This document shows, piece after piece, positions 10,240 to 20,779 of a DNA stretch of 64,000 bases. The translations under genes and the position numbers were made by a program. How positions within the stretch are numbered: position 1 is the stretch's first letter; every line of letters starts with the position of its first letter. The notes under the pieces are model-generated. The model was not told where the DNA came from, did not search any database, and worked only from the letters and a program-made list of their open reading frames with translations. Origin of the DNA: Daphnia carinata (taxonomy: Eukaryota > Arthropoda > Branchiopoda > Diplostraca > Daphniidae); assembly GCF_022539665.2 (NCBI RefSeq), contig NW_026712464.1:62001-126000 (forward strand). The letters run 5' to 3'.

Positions 10240-10960
10240 CATTGATGATCCATGTGGATGGCCGGCCTGTACGTGTACGGGGTTTTGTTGAGCGTCATGA
10301 TGAGGGGTAGGTGGTCGCTCCTTAGATATGGGCCTACTTCAATTGAGGCAGCTGCTGCCATTCCCGAAGAGGTTATTGTTAGGTCGATTGTCGAGGATTT
10401 TCCCGTGGAGGGGTCGATTCGTGTGCCGAGATCTACGGGCGTTATTAGGCACATTTCTTGGCTATTTAAGAGGGCTACGTAGATTGACCTGCCTGCTCTA
10501 TTTGAGCGTGCCGCTCTCCCACATGCCGTGGTGGGCGTTGATTTTCCCTCTTATCACTGTTCTTTTTCGTCAGCAGAGGAGGTACTTCGTTTGGTGAACT
10601 TCACAGTCACCTATTGGCACATACACTGATAGGAAATTCAATGGTTTGTTGTGAACTGATAAGACACCGACACCGATGGCTTCTACGGTGGCTTGATTGT
10701 TTTATGGTAATTGGCGAGGAAATTAATGTTTGTGCACTAGTATTTCCACTCCTCCACCTTGTTTATCAGGGCGGTCCTTCTTGAGGATGTTGTACGAGCT
10801 AAACTTAACGTTGAAAGACTTATTCCAATAGGTTTCACTTAAAATAACGATTTTTGGTTTAACTAAAGATATGAAATTTCTGAACTCTTCAAGTTAGGCT
10901 TTGGTTAGCCCTCTAGCGTTCCATTGAATGTACTTGAAATTGTTTGACGTGGGCGTAAAA
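10240..10960 (-). pseudogene. LINE AP-like endonuclease
   Basis: The endonuclease domain nicks target DNA to prime reverse transcription. On the minus strand the expected motifs occur in order across frame changes: a start resembling QWNARGLTKA near 10930, KPKIVILSETYWN (catalytic glutamate) near 10850, VEAIGVGVLSV, a metal-binding INAHHGMWESG near 10530, then 10454-10239 with GKSSTIDLTITS and YLRSDHLPLIMTLN (the catalytic SDH). The motif set is complete, which identifies the domain well, but stops and frameshifts split it, so it is not functional. Confidence 0.7.
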
Positions 10961-11276
10961 GTTGATCTACTTATCATTATCTATTGTGTCCATTTCGTCA
11001 CACCATTTGCTGGTGGACCTGAACATGGGGCTGAAGCTAGCTCAGATGTTTTGGTGTAACATTATAGGTTTCAGTGATGCTCCGAGTGGGTCGGTAGTGG
11101 TATCTGACGTAGATCAGGGGATACCATTCCCAATTAGGTTGCTTATTAGGAGTTCTAGTCTGTCGAATCTGTTTTCTTGATGAATGGCATTTTCCGATTG
11201 TCTTTTGCCTAGGTTATGGAACCGCTTGTTGAAATGGCTGATCCTTTTGTTTGTGTTTGTCAGGTCTTCCCCTAGG

Positions 11277-12427
11277 CTATTTATCTTCCCTTTGATGTTT
11301 GGAATTACTATAGTAGTGATGGCCTTCAACTGATCCTGCAGGGCCTGTATTTGGTTCTGCAATACCACCATCTCTTGGTCGTGTTCGTGAATTGTGCAGG
11401 TCTGCAGTTGGCTCACGGGGTCTGTGCTGGGTAGGGTTCGTGTTTTCGTGATTTGCCCTGGCCGTTGTTTTGTAACTGTTGGTGTATCGCATGCGGGCCT
11501 CCTGTATCGATATCCCCTCCAAGACTGCCATTTTAATAATCTTTTTCATCTCTAGAAAAGTCGGGCATGCAGGGTAGTTGTCGGCCTCATCTTCGTTGCT
11601 GCCGCAGTTAATACACCTGATTGAGCATTCGAGATTTTCTAGGTGTTGCGTTCCACATTTTTTGCTATTGTTCAAATTTCCATTGCATCTGGATGCCAAG
11701 TGGCCTAACCTCCAGCACGTCCTGCACCTGTAAGGGTTTGGTATCGATTCCTGCACTTGATAGCTCAACGAGGCCATCCTTACTATATCTGGTATGACCG
11801 ATGCGAAAGTCAAGAGGAATGTCTCAGATTTAGTGTCCTGTTTGTCGCGTATCGGTAAACGCTTCACGTGGGTGACATTTTGTCATGCGAGTCCTTCGAG
11901 AATTTCTTCCTCGCTATCGCTGATTGGGACGCCGAAAATTACACCTATTTAAGCCTCAGAGGATCGGTTTGGCAGTGTGCACATGGCTGGTCTACCTACT
12001 AAAAATGTTCACTATTTTTAGCAGGTTGAGTTGTTGCGTCGGGTCTCTTGCATGGACTAGTAGGTCTCCTTCTGCCATCACTTTGGAGTCCTTTGGTTCC
12101 CCTATGATTGCTAGTATAGCTTAAAGGACGGTATCTCTTTCAGAGATCGATATTTTCTTGAAATTGGGTTTGTCGTCCATGAGTCTGACGGTCACCAGAA
12201 GTAAGTTATCCATTGGGTTGCAATGCCTTTTCGTGGGGGTGAGTTACCACGATACATTGTTCTATTGGCACTCGGCGCGATTTTCACAGAGAGAACAGAG
12301 GTTGGGCACGTATGCACCTCGCGCGTACTCTTCGGGCGGGATGGGGCCATAGCTAGGTGGTTTGTGCGCACTTTGAGCGTGTTTCTTGGACACGTCTTCA
12401 CTCCTACCTAGTCTAAACGGCATTCCC
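11277..12427 (-). pseudogene. LINE ORF1 (gag-like, CCHC zinc knuckles)
   Basis: This is an RNA-binding gag-like protein of a LINE. It starts near 12427 on the minus strand (MPFRLGRSEDVSKKHAQSAH) and includes PEEYARGAYVPNLCSLCENR. After several frameshifts it reaches the well-preserved part at 11867-11277. This contains RCTWRL-like cysteine knuckles: CRTCWRLGHLASRC (CX2CX4HX4C), a second knuckle around KKCGTQHLENLEC, and a third at CINCGSNEDEADNYPAC. The tail KKIIKMAVLEGISIQEARMRY is common after the knuckles in Jockey-like ORF1 proteins. A coiled-coil-like frame at 11114-11416 (LQNQIQALQDQLKAI) follows in another frame. The protein would bind LINE RNA in the cytoplasm. Confidence 0.7.
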
Positions 12428-12430
12428 ATT

Positions 12431-13389
12431 TTTTAGGGGTTTTCAATGAGAACAACACATACTCGATAAACTCATATAATGTAGTAAAATACAGAAAAGC
12501 AGGAAGGTAAAATGAGAGAAAAAACCGTAAATACTTGTGAAATTATAGTAAAGCTAACGAAAAGTACATAAGGAATATATAGTGTCACGGGTACGCAATC
12601 AGGGGCGTTCAAGTCACTTAAGTTCCCGATGAGGATGCCATGAGGACGTGACCAGCCAGTCGGTTCACTGGCTGATCACGTAACGACAGCACAGCGCACC
12701 GAACTGCCTCCACTGTCAGCGACTACTTTACACTTAACTCGCTGATGGTGTCCAACACCACACCGTGTTGTAGACCACAGACATAAGGCGAAGAACCCTA
12801 GCATAGGCCAGATGGGGCACAAACCAAAGTCTTTCACGCACACACATACCCCCACATAAACAGACTTGTAGCACACGTCCAACTCCAACGCCCAGGCTCC
12901 ACCAACGACCAAGAAACTCTCTCTCGTCACCAACGCGTCTTCTTTTCTTTTAAAACACATCATGCTTGCGATGAGCAAACGTCTATGCCAACTACGTTTG
13001 GGATACGTTACAATTTCTACGCATGAAAATATGGAAAGAAAGTAAAAGAAAACAGAACAACAAAAAAGAACAAAAAAAACAAAGAAAACAGATGTATTAG
13101 TGAAAAAGATTCATCTTTTATGATGGTATCTTGTAGCACCGCAGGTCAATACAGTATTAAATCTAAGCATCACGACACGTAGACAACTAGACATACAGCA
13201 CAGTTAATTATTAAACACATACAAAACAAAAGATAAAATGAATAGGAAAGACAAATACAACAAGGAAATAAAATGAAAAATTGAAATCCATGTAACTCTG
13301 ACAATAGCGGCACCGGTAATCCGTTCCAGTTTCTGGGAACTGGACGTCAACATCTAATTTAATCGATTTTTGTCGAGGATGAGGACCCT
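12431..13389. other. unassigned stretch between LINE and Gypsy element 2
   Basis: I see no convincing gene. The segment 12431-12600 is A-rich and 13020-13300 is A/C-rich with short homopurine runs. A strong hairpin sits at 12647-12680. A minus-strand frame at 12676-12978 has no recognisable features and is probably chance. Small inverted repeats (GTTCCAGTT...AACTGGAC) occur at 13323-13344 and might mark the edge of element 2. Confidence 0.4.
12647..12680. other. strong 14-bp-stem hairpin
   Basis: CGTGACCAGCCAGT, a six-base loop CGGTTC, then ACTGGCTGATCACG pair with a single mismatch. It is GC-rich compared with its surroundings. I cannot assign it to a terminator, a Helitron end or a transposon end. 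Confidence 0.6.
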
Positions 13390-13989
13390 AGCGCCATCTC
13401 GTCCGTATGCTTCCTGTCTAAATCCGGCGAATGTGGCACCGGACTCCTGGAGTTGTCCCAGTATTCGTTATATTTCAAAGTGTCTTCCGACCGTTTCTTT
13501 TTTTGTTTTTCCGTCATTGTAGGTTTGTTTATCCACTCGTCGGTGGCTTCCTGTCATTTTCTTTCCTCTTCTTCGTCGTCACGCAATTTCTTGTCGTCTT
13601 CTTTGCTCTTAAAACGCTTCACCTCCGGTTTTTCATCCGGTGACCTGTTGTGACCTCTATGGTCTGGGCTACCTCCCAGTCTTCTTCTTCCCAATATTCT
13701 TGCCAGCTTCTGATGTCATCTTCAATGTCATGACGTACTCAAACTGCTGAATGTTGACGAAGGTGTGTCGCAAGGTTATATAGTCTGTTCTCATTAGTGT
13801 TTCAATAGAATTTGTATTTTTTTACGTCACCCGAGATTGTTGTAGTGTTTAAAATTCTTTTCCTGTGTGCACTTTGTCCAAGTCTTCGTCAAGAAGTGTG
13901 GTGTGAAAAACAGTAGGATTTACAATTTCTTTGATTTCACAAAATTCGTCATCATATCCATCTTAAAGGCCCTCATCCTTTTCCGATAA
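13390..13989 (-). pseudogene. C-terminal hydrophilic tail of Gypsy element 2 pol
   Basis: Below the integrase C-terminal domain, minus-strand frames give hydrophilic, mostly charged sequence such as FKSKEDDKKLRDDEEEERK and KYNEYWDNSRSPVPHSPDL. They also give a stretch FVNIQQFEYVMTLKMTSEAG near 13760. I do not recognise a domain. Low-complexity charged tails are common at the end of Gypsy pol, and I infer this role from position. Confidence 0.35.
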
Positions 13990-14993
13990 ATCAGTTGTTT
14001 GAGTGGAAATTGTCTTGCGAAATCGACTCTTAAACCCCAAAGGAGTCTCAAATGGTGGACAATGTTTGGCCTTCCAAAGCATTGTTTCATACAAAGATTT
14101 TAATCTATTAAAGTGAATGTGTTGACAAATATATGAGTTACCTGCTATGTCTACTGTGTTACTAGAGTATACTTTTATTATCCTTTAAGGTCTTTTATAT
14201 TTAAGTACTTAAGCAAATTACCTACTCTCCCCTTCTTTAACTACACGAATATCCAATGACATTCTATCGCCTACCGCATATCGATTTTCTTTCACGCGTT
14301 TGTTTCATCGTTCTCAAACGCGCTTCCTAGCTTATCGGCCTTCTTCTCTAACTCTTTGAAAACTATATCTCCAATCCGCTAAATTACCCACATAATCAGA
14401 AGGAAATTTAAATGTTTTCGGAGACGTATCAAGAAACTCATTAATTGGAATATTCGGATCCCAACCGGGAAGTAAATCATAAGGGGTGTCGAGTGTCGAA
14501 GTGTAAACTGAGCTACTGCAAGCAAATAAAACATCGTCTAACATATCTACCGAATTGGAATGGTCTCCATCCTTTATTCTTTTCTTACAATTGATGTCAA
14601 CGTCCTATTAAATCTTTCTGTTTCCCCATTACTGGCTGAATTATACGCGGTAGTCAGTCGCTGATCAATCTTTAATATCACCTCTCATATTAGGCCAATA
14701 ATAATGATTTTTAACGTTTAAATCACTTTTGTAAAAAGCTAAAGTCCTACCATCGGTGCATCATGTAATTCCTTGAGCACTAGATGGCGAAGTGATACGG
14801 GCCATACCAATTGATAATTTATTTCGGTGCGTTTTCTATTTGAAGAAGGCAACTCTTGCCGATAAAGGGTACCTTCAATTATTTCAAAATAATCAATATA
14901 TTTTACCCAATCTGGCCTAGATTGTTGAAAAATTTCCTCCAGCTCTCCTTTCTCTAAAAAATCCTTAATAGCTACACAAAGTTTATCTTTCAA
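13990..14993 (-). pseudogene. Gypsy element 2 integrase (ends preserved, core lost)
   Basis: 14993-14739 holds the segment before and into the zinc-binding domain (WVKYIDYFEIIEGTLYRQEL, VWPVSLRHLVLKELHDAP). The DDE core is largely unreadable or deleted: only about 190 bases separate it from 14544. There a frame reads ACSSSVYTSTLDTPYDLLPG, the usual sequence after the core, and then FPSDYVGNLADWRYSFQRVREE. The C-terminal domain continues in shifted frames (GDRMSLDIR-like) to about 13990. Loss of roughly 150 core residues is inferred from the family's normal length. Confidence 0.6.
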
Positions 14994-15690
14994 CTGTTTT
15001 CCACAAATAAACTTAACATTTTTTTCCGGTCTGGATGCTAGCTATCTTTAAACGTGACAAGCAGTCAGCATTTTGATGAATACGTCCAGGCTAACACTTT
15101 AATTCATTATTCGTCGCAGCTAATAGTATGCCCTTCTTTCTAATCTTCCATTGTTATCCTTATGATTTTTAAACCACTGTACTGGGCGATGATCACTAAT
15201 AATTTCAAATGGTTTATCCAAAAGATAATGTCGAAAAATTTTTATTTACAGCCAAAGCTTCTTTTTCTGTAGTACCGTATTTCATCTCAGCTTTCGTTCA
15301 TTGTCTATTAGAAGGCTATCGGATGTTCATGACCATTTTGCATCTGCGAAAGTACCACTCCTATCCCATAATCACATTTGTCTGTGAAAATTAAAAATTT
15401 TTCATTGGAATTGGGGTACTAACACTGGAGGCGTAACTAGAGAATTTCTAAAATTCAGCTTGTTCCTCGGTACCCCAAACAAAAAGTTTCCTGCTAAGAT
15501 CTGTATGAGTTAATCGGGTTAACGGTTTAGCTATTGATCCAAAATTTTTAATAAATATTCTATAATTTCCGCCTAATCCCAAAGATGACTCACTTTATCC
15601 ACAGAATAAGCCGTTTTATAATTTACTATTTTATCGATTTTCCCTGGATCTGGCTTAATTACTTCGCCGAAATAACATGGCCTAAATAAT
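14994..15690 (-). pseudogene. Gypsy element 2 RNase H region
   Basis: No long open frame exists, but minus-strand fragments read EKEALAVNKNFRHYLLDKPF-like sequence and EIISDHRPVQWFKNHKDNNG near 15290-15160. The latter is the T/SDH.pl.wl motif that follows the RNase H active-site region in Gypsy pol. The position between RT and integrase agrees. The catalytic DASG motif is not legible. Confidence 0.55.
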
Positions 15691-16159
15691 TTACGGAGCG
15701 CTTAATAAACTGGCATTTCTAAGTTTTAATTTTAATTTTAAGATTATTATATCATCTAGATATACTAATGCCTTACTTCCCAAAACGTCTTTCAGTACAT
15801 AATTTATTATTGAAAAGTTTGTTGGAAAGTGGCAGGTGCATTGCACAAGCCGAATGCCAAACGTTAAAATTCCTAGAAATTGTTTTCTACGACGAAGGCT
15901 GTTTTTTTTCAATTGGTGGCTCATCCACCTGAATTTGCCAATAGCCAGAAGCTAAATCGAGAGTAGTGAAAAATTTCTTTTTAAATAATTTATCTAATGT
16001 TTCATCAATTCTTGGCATAGGAAATGAATCTTTTTTTGTAATGTCATTTAATTTTCGATAATTGGCGCAAAATCTAACTTCTCCTTTTTTATTCTCAACC
16101 AAAACTACAGGTGAAGCCCATGGAAAATGTGAACAATGAATTACGACTGCATCTAGCAT
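15691..16159 (-). pseudogene. Gypsy element 2 reverse transcriptase
   Basis: The minus strand carries WASPVVLVENKKGEVRFCANY, KLNDITKKDSFPMPRIDETL and TLDLASGYWQIQVDE (first catalytic aspartate) at 16159-15887. After a frameshift comes LGILTFGIRLVQCTCHFPTNF and ALVYLDDIIIL with the intact YLDD box near 15760. Usual Gypsy RT spans about 180 residues and this one is nearly full length, but the frames are split in the fingers-palm region, so it is inactive. The RTs of elements 1 and 3 share the motifs but differ clearly in sequence. Confidence 0.8.
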
Positions 16160-16282
16160 TTCTTGTATCTTGTCCTACAATAATTTTCTTTGATTATTTG
16201 TAACTCTATACGGACTTTGTCGAATAGAGCCCCGTCCCTCTGCATCAATTGAAAGTTTTATAAGGCCTGTGTTGCCTAATTT

Positions 16283-16498
16283 TTAATCTTTTGCCGTGAA
16301 CAAGTCGTGAAAGGGATTTAATAATTTAGCGAGCTGCGCTTGAAATTCAGGGTCGACTTCCGGAATTACAATAGGCTCCTGCACTGCTTTAGGCTTGTCT
16401 TCGACTTTACTTAAAGCAATTTTCCCAATCACTTGACTAGTAATTTCAATGACACCTAACTTAGTATTCGAACTGCTTAATGAATAATTTTCAACCAT
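16283..16498 (-). pseudogene. Gypsy element 2 protease-RT linker
   Basis: A 71-residue minus-strand frame (MVENYSLSSSNTKLGVIEIT...) ends with DPEFQAQLAKLLNPFHDLFTAKD. The last part fits the segment just before Gypsy RT (L..ll..F.dlF), where the host-element polyprotein bridges protease and polymerase. The catalytic part of the protease is not visible upstream. Confidence 0.5.
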
Positions 16499-16620
16499 AA
16501 TTGTTGCGAATCCCGGAAGATCAGCAATGGCTTTACAGACCGACAGTCTTGAAAGCCCATGGTTCCCTTGTTTTGTCGAAGTAATAAAACTTACGAAGGT
16601 TTAAGTAACTGTATTTAACA

Positions 16621-16982
16621 AAAATGCATACTTCGTTTTAATTTATTTTGACAAGTTTGGAGGGGGTTCGACCACTATCTGTCGAGTATGACAAAAAAAA
16701 TGCAACTGGATCAACCCACTCATACTCCCGAGAAAACTTAAACACAAAAGCTAGTTAAGCGATAAGGGAGAACCTCTAGAGAGTTTTGCCCTTACCGATC
16801 AAATCGGTGAAAGCGGGCCCTTGAACAATATTCAGTTGAGGAGAAACAGCAGGGAACAAAAAAAGGAGAATTTCTGGTTCACAACGTGAAGAAAGGAAAT
16901 GTCGACCACGAAGCACACCGCCCATAGGCGCCAGGCCACCCACATTAAACCCAAATTAATCATCTGAGAATATTTTCTACAG
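16621..16982. other. junction between Gypsy element 2 and the plus-strand env element
   Basis: No gene is visible. The strand of the coding remnants flips here, from minus (element 2) to plus (env copy A). The stretch 16772-16810 repeats 1179-1218 in inverted orientation. The 5' LTR and pol of the plus-strand element are absent, so a deletion or recombination breakpoint must lie in or near this interval. Confidence 0.4.
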
Positions 16983-19900
16983 ATGGAGATAATCCTACTA
17001 TTAGCTTGCGTAATAGCTACTCTTGAGACTTCCCAGACCAGTTACGTGTCCGTATGTGATTGTAAAAATACGAAGACAAGAGGCATTCTGGATATAAACT
17101 CACCCTATCATTGCGCTAAGGAAAATCCCCACACCAGACAACGCTTACCACGTTTCCCCACTAGTTAAAGCCTGATGAAAAAACAAAAACCCATTAAGAC
17201 CTGCAAAGAATGGACCTCTAAGCAATGGATAAAAACCAAAAAGATAACAGAATCTTTTCGATTGGATCATTTGACAAAGTCTTATCACAAGAGTTGTGTG
17301 GTATGCAATAAAAGAATATCATGCCCTAAATTGTCTCGCAGACTAAATAACCGTAAAACAAGAAACCTCAGAAAGCCCAGTAGAAATTTTGGATATTGAT
17401 ATGCTACTCAACAAGACGGCCAAATCATTCAAATAATACCAGTAGACTCTTAGATACCAGTAGACGAATTGAAATATCATTTTTTAACAACCATTATAAT
17501 AATAACCAAGAACTAGCCATCTACCCGGTTTCAAAGTAGATGGTATTCCCCTAACCTGTTTTATAATCCCCGCTGAAACAACTATGAAATTATACAAAAC
17601 ATATAAAAATACCCTACCTTCCTGTATGATCAAAACGAATATCGACTACTGGTCATTCAATGAATTTGCTGATCCAAGCAAGACAAAACAAAAAGGTCCA
17701 TCAAGCAAGATGTCGTATTCCTGTAAAAAGATCCATTCTAAGAAGCGGAATTGGGAAAACGACTCTACAACATCTCTTATGCTTGGGGATGGATTCGTCT
17801 AGGAAATCCGAAAATAACAAAGATAGAAAAAAGGGAGAAATACGCAAACATGGCTCAATTTTTTACATCAAGATATCGAACACTCAAAAACAAGTGACCA
17901 TCCATAAACAATTCGACGTGGACGAAAAATTACCTTATAAAACAGACTTCGACTACCTATTGGATCAAACCATAAGAATCCAAAAAAGAACACGTGCATA
18001 ACGACATCCGAAATAAATAACATCGTCACTGAACAGTGCAGTGAACAAACGGCGCGTTGGATATTCGAAACGATATATTACCAACTAATATCCAGGGAAG
18101 GAGAATCTATGCATTATACTACAAGTCGAGGATGAAGGAACCAAACGTTCTTTAATACTACAAAATGCAGCAGATCTGACGATATAGATGACAACCAGCA
18201 ATGGGTATTTGAAACACTAAATACAAATCCAGAAATATTAGAAAACTTCCCAGAAACATCCATCGACGAGCTGGAGGAAATGTGACTAGAACAGAGCAGA
18301 GTAGTAACTACAACCATTAATTCGCCTATCTTTGGAGGATGAGTCAAGTTCAACCATGGAAATGGAAACATCATATGGGATATGATCAGTTGGGGACCAC
18401 TGAAAAACGGAAAACCAATACGTGAAAAGTATGTGACCTACAACGAAACTAATACCATGATGACGCTGGAAGAATGTGATCTAGACTGGATCAGATGTCA
18501 AAGAAGCCTAAAAAAATTGTTAACCAGCAATGACCCAATGGCGCAAACCCAAACGGCCGTTACAAATTGCAGCTGAACACTGGAGCGTTCGAATTCTCGG
18601 CAGACTTCACAATCACACCTTTCAATACTAACAACTTTATCAAAACCAACTTGACAATGATAGTCCTACAAGAGTGTTCAAGTACTAACTCAGGGTGGGG
18701 AACTTTAGAACACTCCGGACAACTAATGAGAACGGCTAGAAGAGGATTACACTCATCTTTCTCAAACAGAAAATGTTTAACACTGAAAGCAGGAAAATTG
18801 AGCCTAGTACATTGTCACAGAAGCAGCAAAAAGCAACACTTCAGCATCGAGTATAAAAATCCTCACCAAATAAGAACCTTATCAGCAGCAGCTATCATAG
18901 CCCTAAAGACGTAGCAAGCGTTCAACGGAAAATTGTGCCAACAATACCCCGTTACACAAAGGTGAAAACACTAACTCAATTTTCAAAAACGTAACAGCTA
19001 AATCCTTATTCACAACAATAAAACCAATTATGACAACAACGTACCGTCCTACCACGTCGAAAACAACGACGCCAATGGCCACAACAGCGACCACAACAAC
19101 GAAATAAACAAAAACAGTTAACGACAACACCAAAACCGACAACCACTACGATGAAACTAACTGTAAAAACAACCTTACCAACAGTAAAATCAACCTTACC
19201 TTCAGTAGTCCCTCGAATGGTCAGAGCATCGATAGGCACCTCAACAATAAAAAATACGACCCCAAGACCAGTAGAAGAAATAACAGAAAAAGTACACCTA
19301 AAACTATAAAGGCATCAGTTCAAGAAAAACAGACATGCTTATAAGCTCCAATTATAAAATCAACGAATTGAAACCTACAACACCAGGAATAAAAAACACG
19401 ACAACAAAAGAACAACCAAGAAATGGAATAACAAAAAGTGAGAAAAAGCGGACAGCAGACACATTAACACCTCTTCAGGACGAAGATACCAATTATCAAT
19501 ACGGGTTTACTGATGTCCGCAAGTGAACTAAACAAATTAGCCGAAGAAATTAGGAATGTATACTGCCAAATAACGTAAATTAAAAGAACACTAACAATTA
19601 TACTAGCCCAAACGAATGGCTTATTGGCAGCCGCCATCATAGGCCTACCTACCTGTTCAAGACTTTATGACTTTGGACGAGCCATGATTCTACAAGAATG
19701 TGAGCAAGAAAGAATATTGCTATCGGCAAGATAAACAAAATGTAGGTTTCAACCATTCTTTAAGTATGGAAAAATCAACAGTACCATTGGGACGAATGGA
19801 TGATCCATGCTCCGACTGCTTCTGGAAGGCACAATAAGTAAAGATCAACGGATGCGCATGCGTGGGAACATAACGAGACCGATGGCGATTGGTTTGAACA

Positions 19901-20300
19901 AGACGCAACTATCCATACACCAATCCTGGACTTAATCGCAGAATTCGACGAACTCCAGGTATACAACTCAAACTCCTACAGACTATACACTTAAAAGTCA
20001 TCCAGCCCATAACGCAATGGAAATGAAACAAGAAGTAGAAGCAAGATCTTTTTCAGACATTATAGTATCTGAAGATCAACAACATAGGAAAAATGTTTTC
20101 CAGCTTCGACACCCTGAAAATTTCCGGCTTATCATCAATTGGGTTGATACTTTTCTTAGAATGCCTACGAGCGTTTATCGCGTGCAATCCGTTCCCGAGA
20201 ATAATTAAAAAATTAAAATAAAAGAAGCCACCGGTGGAAAGAAATGGGGATGCAAATGGTCATTACGTCACTACCATCAACATCGTGTAGAAGTAACGCA
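16983..20300 (+). pseudogene. env: envelope glycoprotein copy A (retroelement-captured, decayed)
   Basis: This is a decayed membrane fusion glycoprotein gene. The start at 16983 encodes a hydrophobic signal peptide followed by CDCKNTKTRGILDINSPYHC, nearly the same as copy B (minus strand, 29921 downward). Further matching islands occur at about 17860-18000 (DYLLDQTIRIQ), 18190-18374 (NPEILENFP, NSPIFGG), 18382-18576 (MTLEECDLDW) and 18567-18914 (IVLQECSS, RNPHQIRTLS-like). A Thr/Lys-rich stalk lies around 19000-19520, a heptad-like island (LAEEIRNVYCQ) around 19540, and a C-terminal membrane segment near 20105-20200 (IGLILFLECLRAFIACNP). Stops and frameshifts interrupt it at least ten times. 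The CDC...LD...YC start loosely recalls chuvirus-like glycoproteins captured by arthropod retrotransposons. That assignment is tentative. Confidence 0.7.
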
Positions 20301-20676
20301 CCAGAAAAAGAAAATATGTATTCGATCGATTAATCTAATTGGGATCGCGGTGGAGAGAAATAAAAGACCTGTACCGGTAGCTATACGACATGCTCCTATG
20401 TCGTAGGTACGGTTTGGTGTGGGAATATTTGTGCGAATGCACAGTGAGTCCTAATACAGGAATTAAAAAAACCATAATGAATGAAAAAAAATCGTATTTT
20501 TTTAATAGCAATGATAAATAAATTAAAATAGTATCGCAAATATATATATAAAGAACACTTACATAGTAGACATGCTTTATGAAACACAACACAACAAAGG
20601 CAAAAAGTGCAAAAAACAAGCAAAAATAATAATATGGAAAATGACAACTTGCGGATAACACCCCGCCTGTGGGCAA
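20301..20676. other. spacer upstream of the ankyrin gene
   Basis: No gene is visible. The stretch is A/T-rich with ATATATATA near 20541. It ends in a TATA box at 20677. It separates the envelope membrane segment from the ankyrin gene promoter. Confidence 0.45.
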
Positions 20677-20717
20677 TATAAAAGATGATAAGCGAGAACA
20701 GAGTTCAATTTGAACTC
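20677..20717 (+). promoter_or_regulatory. TATA box and palindromic start region of the ankyrin gene
   Basis: TATAAAAG at 20677-20684 is followed, 24 bases from its first T, by a 17-base palindrome GAGTTCAATTTGAACTC (20701-20717), where transcription should begin. The 5' leader then runs about 65-75 bases to the ATG at 20780. The spacing is that of a standard arthropod RNA polymerase II core promoter. Activity is not shown. Confidence 0.5.
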
Positions 20718-20779
20718 AAACTATATCAAGTGCCGTTCTCCACCTCAACCAACCCCTATCTTCAAATCCCAGCTCAAAG

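Larger units (their letters stand above)
8453..12430 (-). mobile_element. Jockey/I-like LINE retrotransposon with internal deletion
   Basis: On the minus strand a gag-like ORF1 with CCHC knuckles is followed by an AP endonuclease, an RT, and a C-terminal cysteine/histidine tail, the order of the Jockey and I groups. All parts carry stops and frameshifts. The RT palm motif with YADD and any RNase H are missing: the frame passes from GMPQGAVLSPTL straight into the tail domain across less than 100 bases near 8990. No target duplication or poly-A tail was identified. Confidence 0.8.
13390..16620 (-). mobile_element. Gypsy-type LTR retrotransposon, element 2 (decayed pol)
   Basis: The minus strand holds a protease/linker remnant, RT, RNase H, and integrase zinc-binding and C-terminal parts in Gypsy order. 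Every module is frameshifted. No LTR or primer-binding site could be defined on either side. Its right end faces the plus-strand envelope-bearing element that starts near 16983. Confidence 0.7.

Noticed and set aside
12676-12978. 100-residue minus-strand frame in the gap after the LINE
   Set aside because: Repeated VGVCVCV is from GTGTG-type DNA, no recognisable family, and the strong hairpin lies right next to it.
18903-19239. Minus-strand valine-rich frames
   Set aside because: Antisense shadow of the Thr/Lys-rich stalk in envelope copy A.
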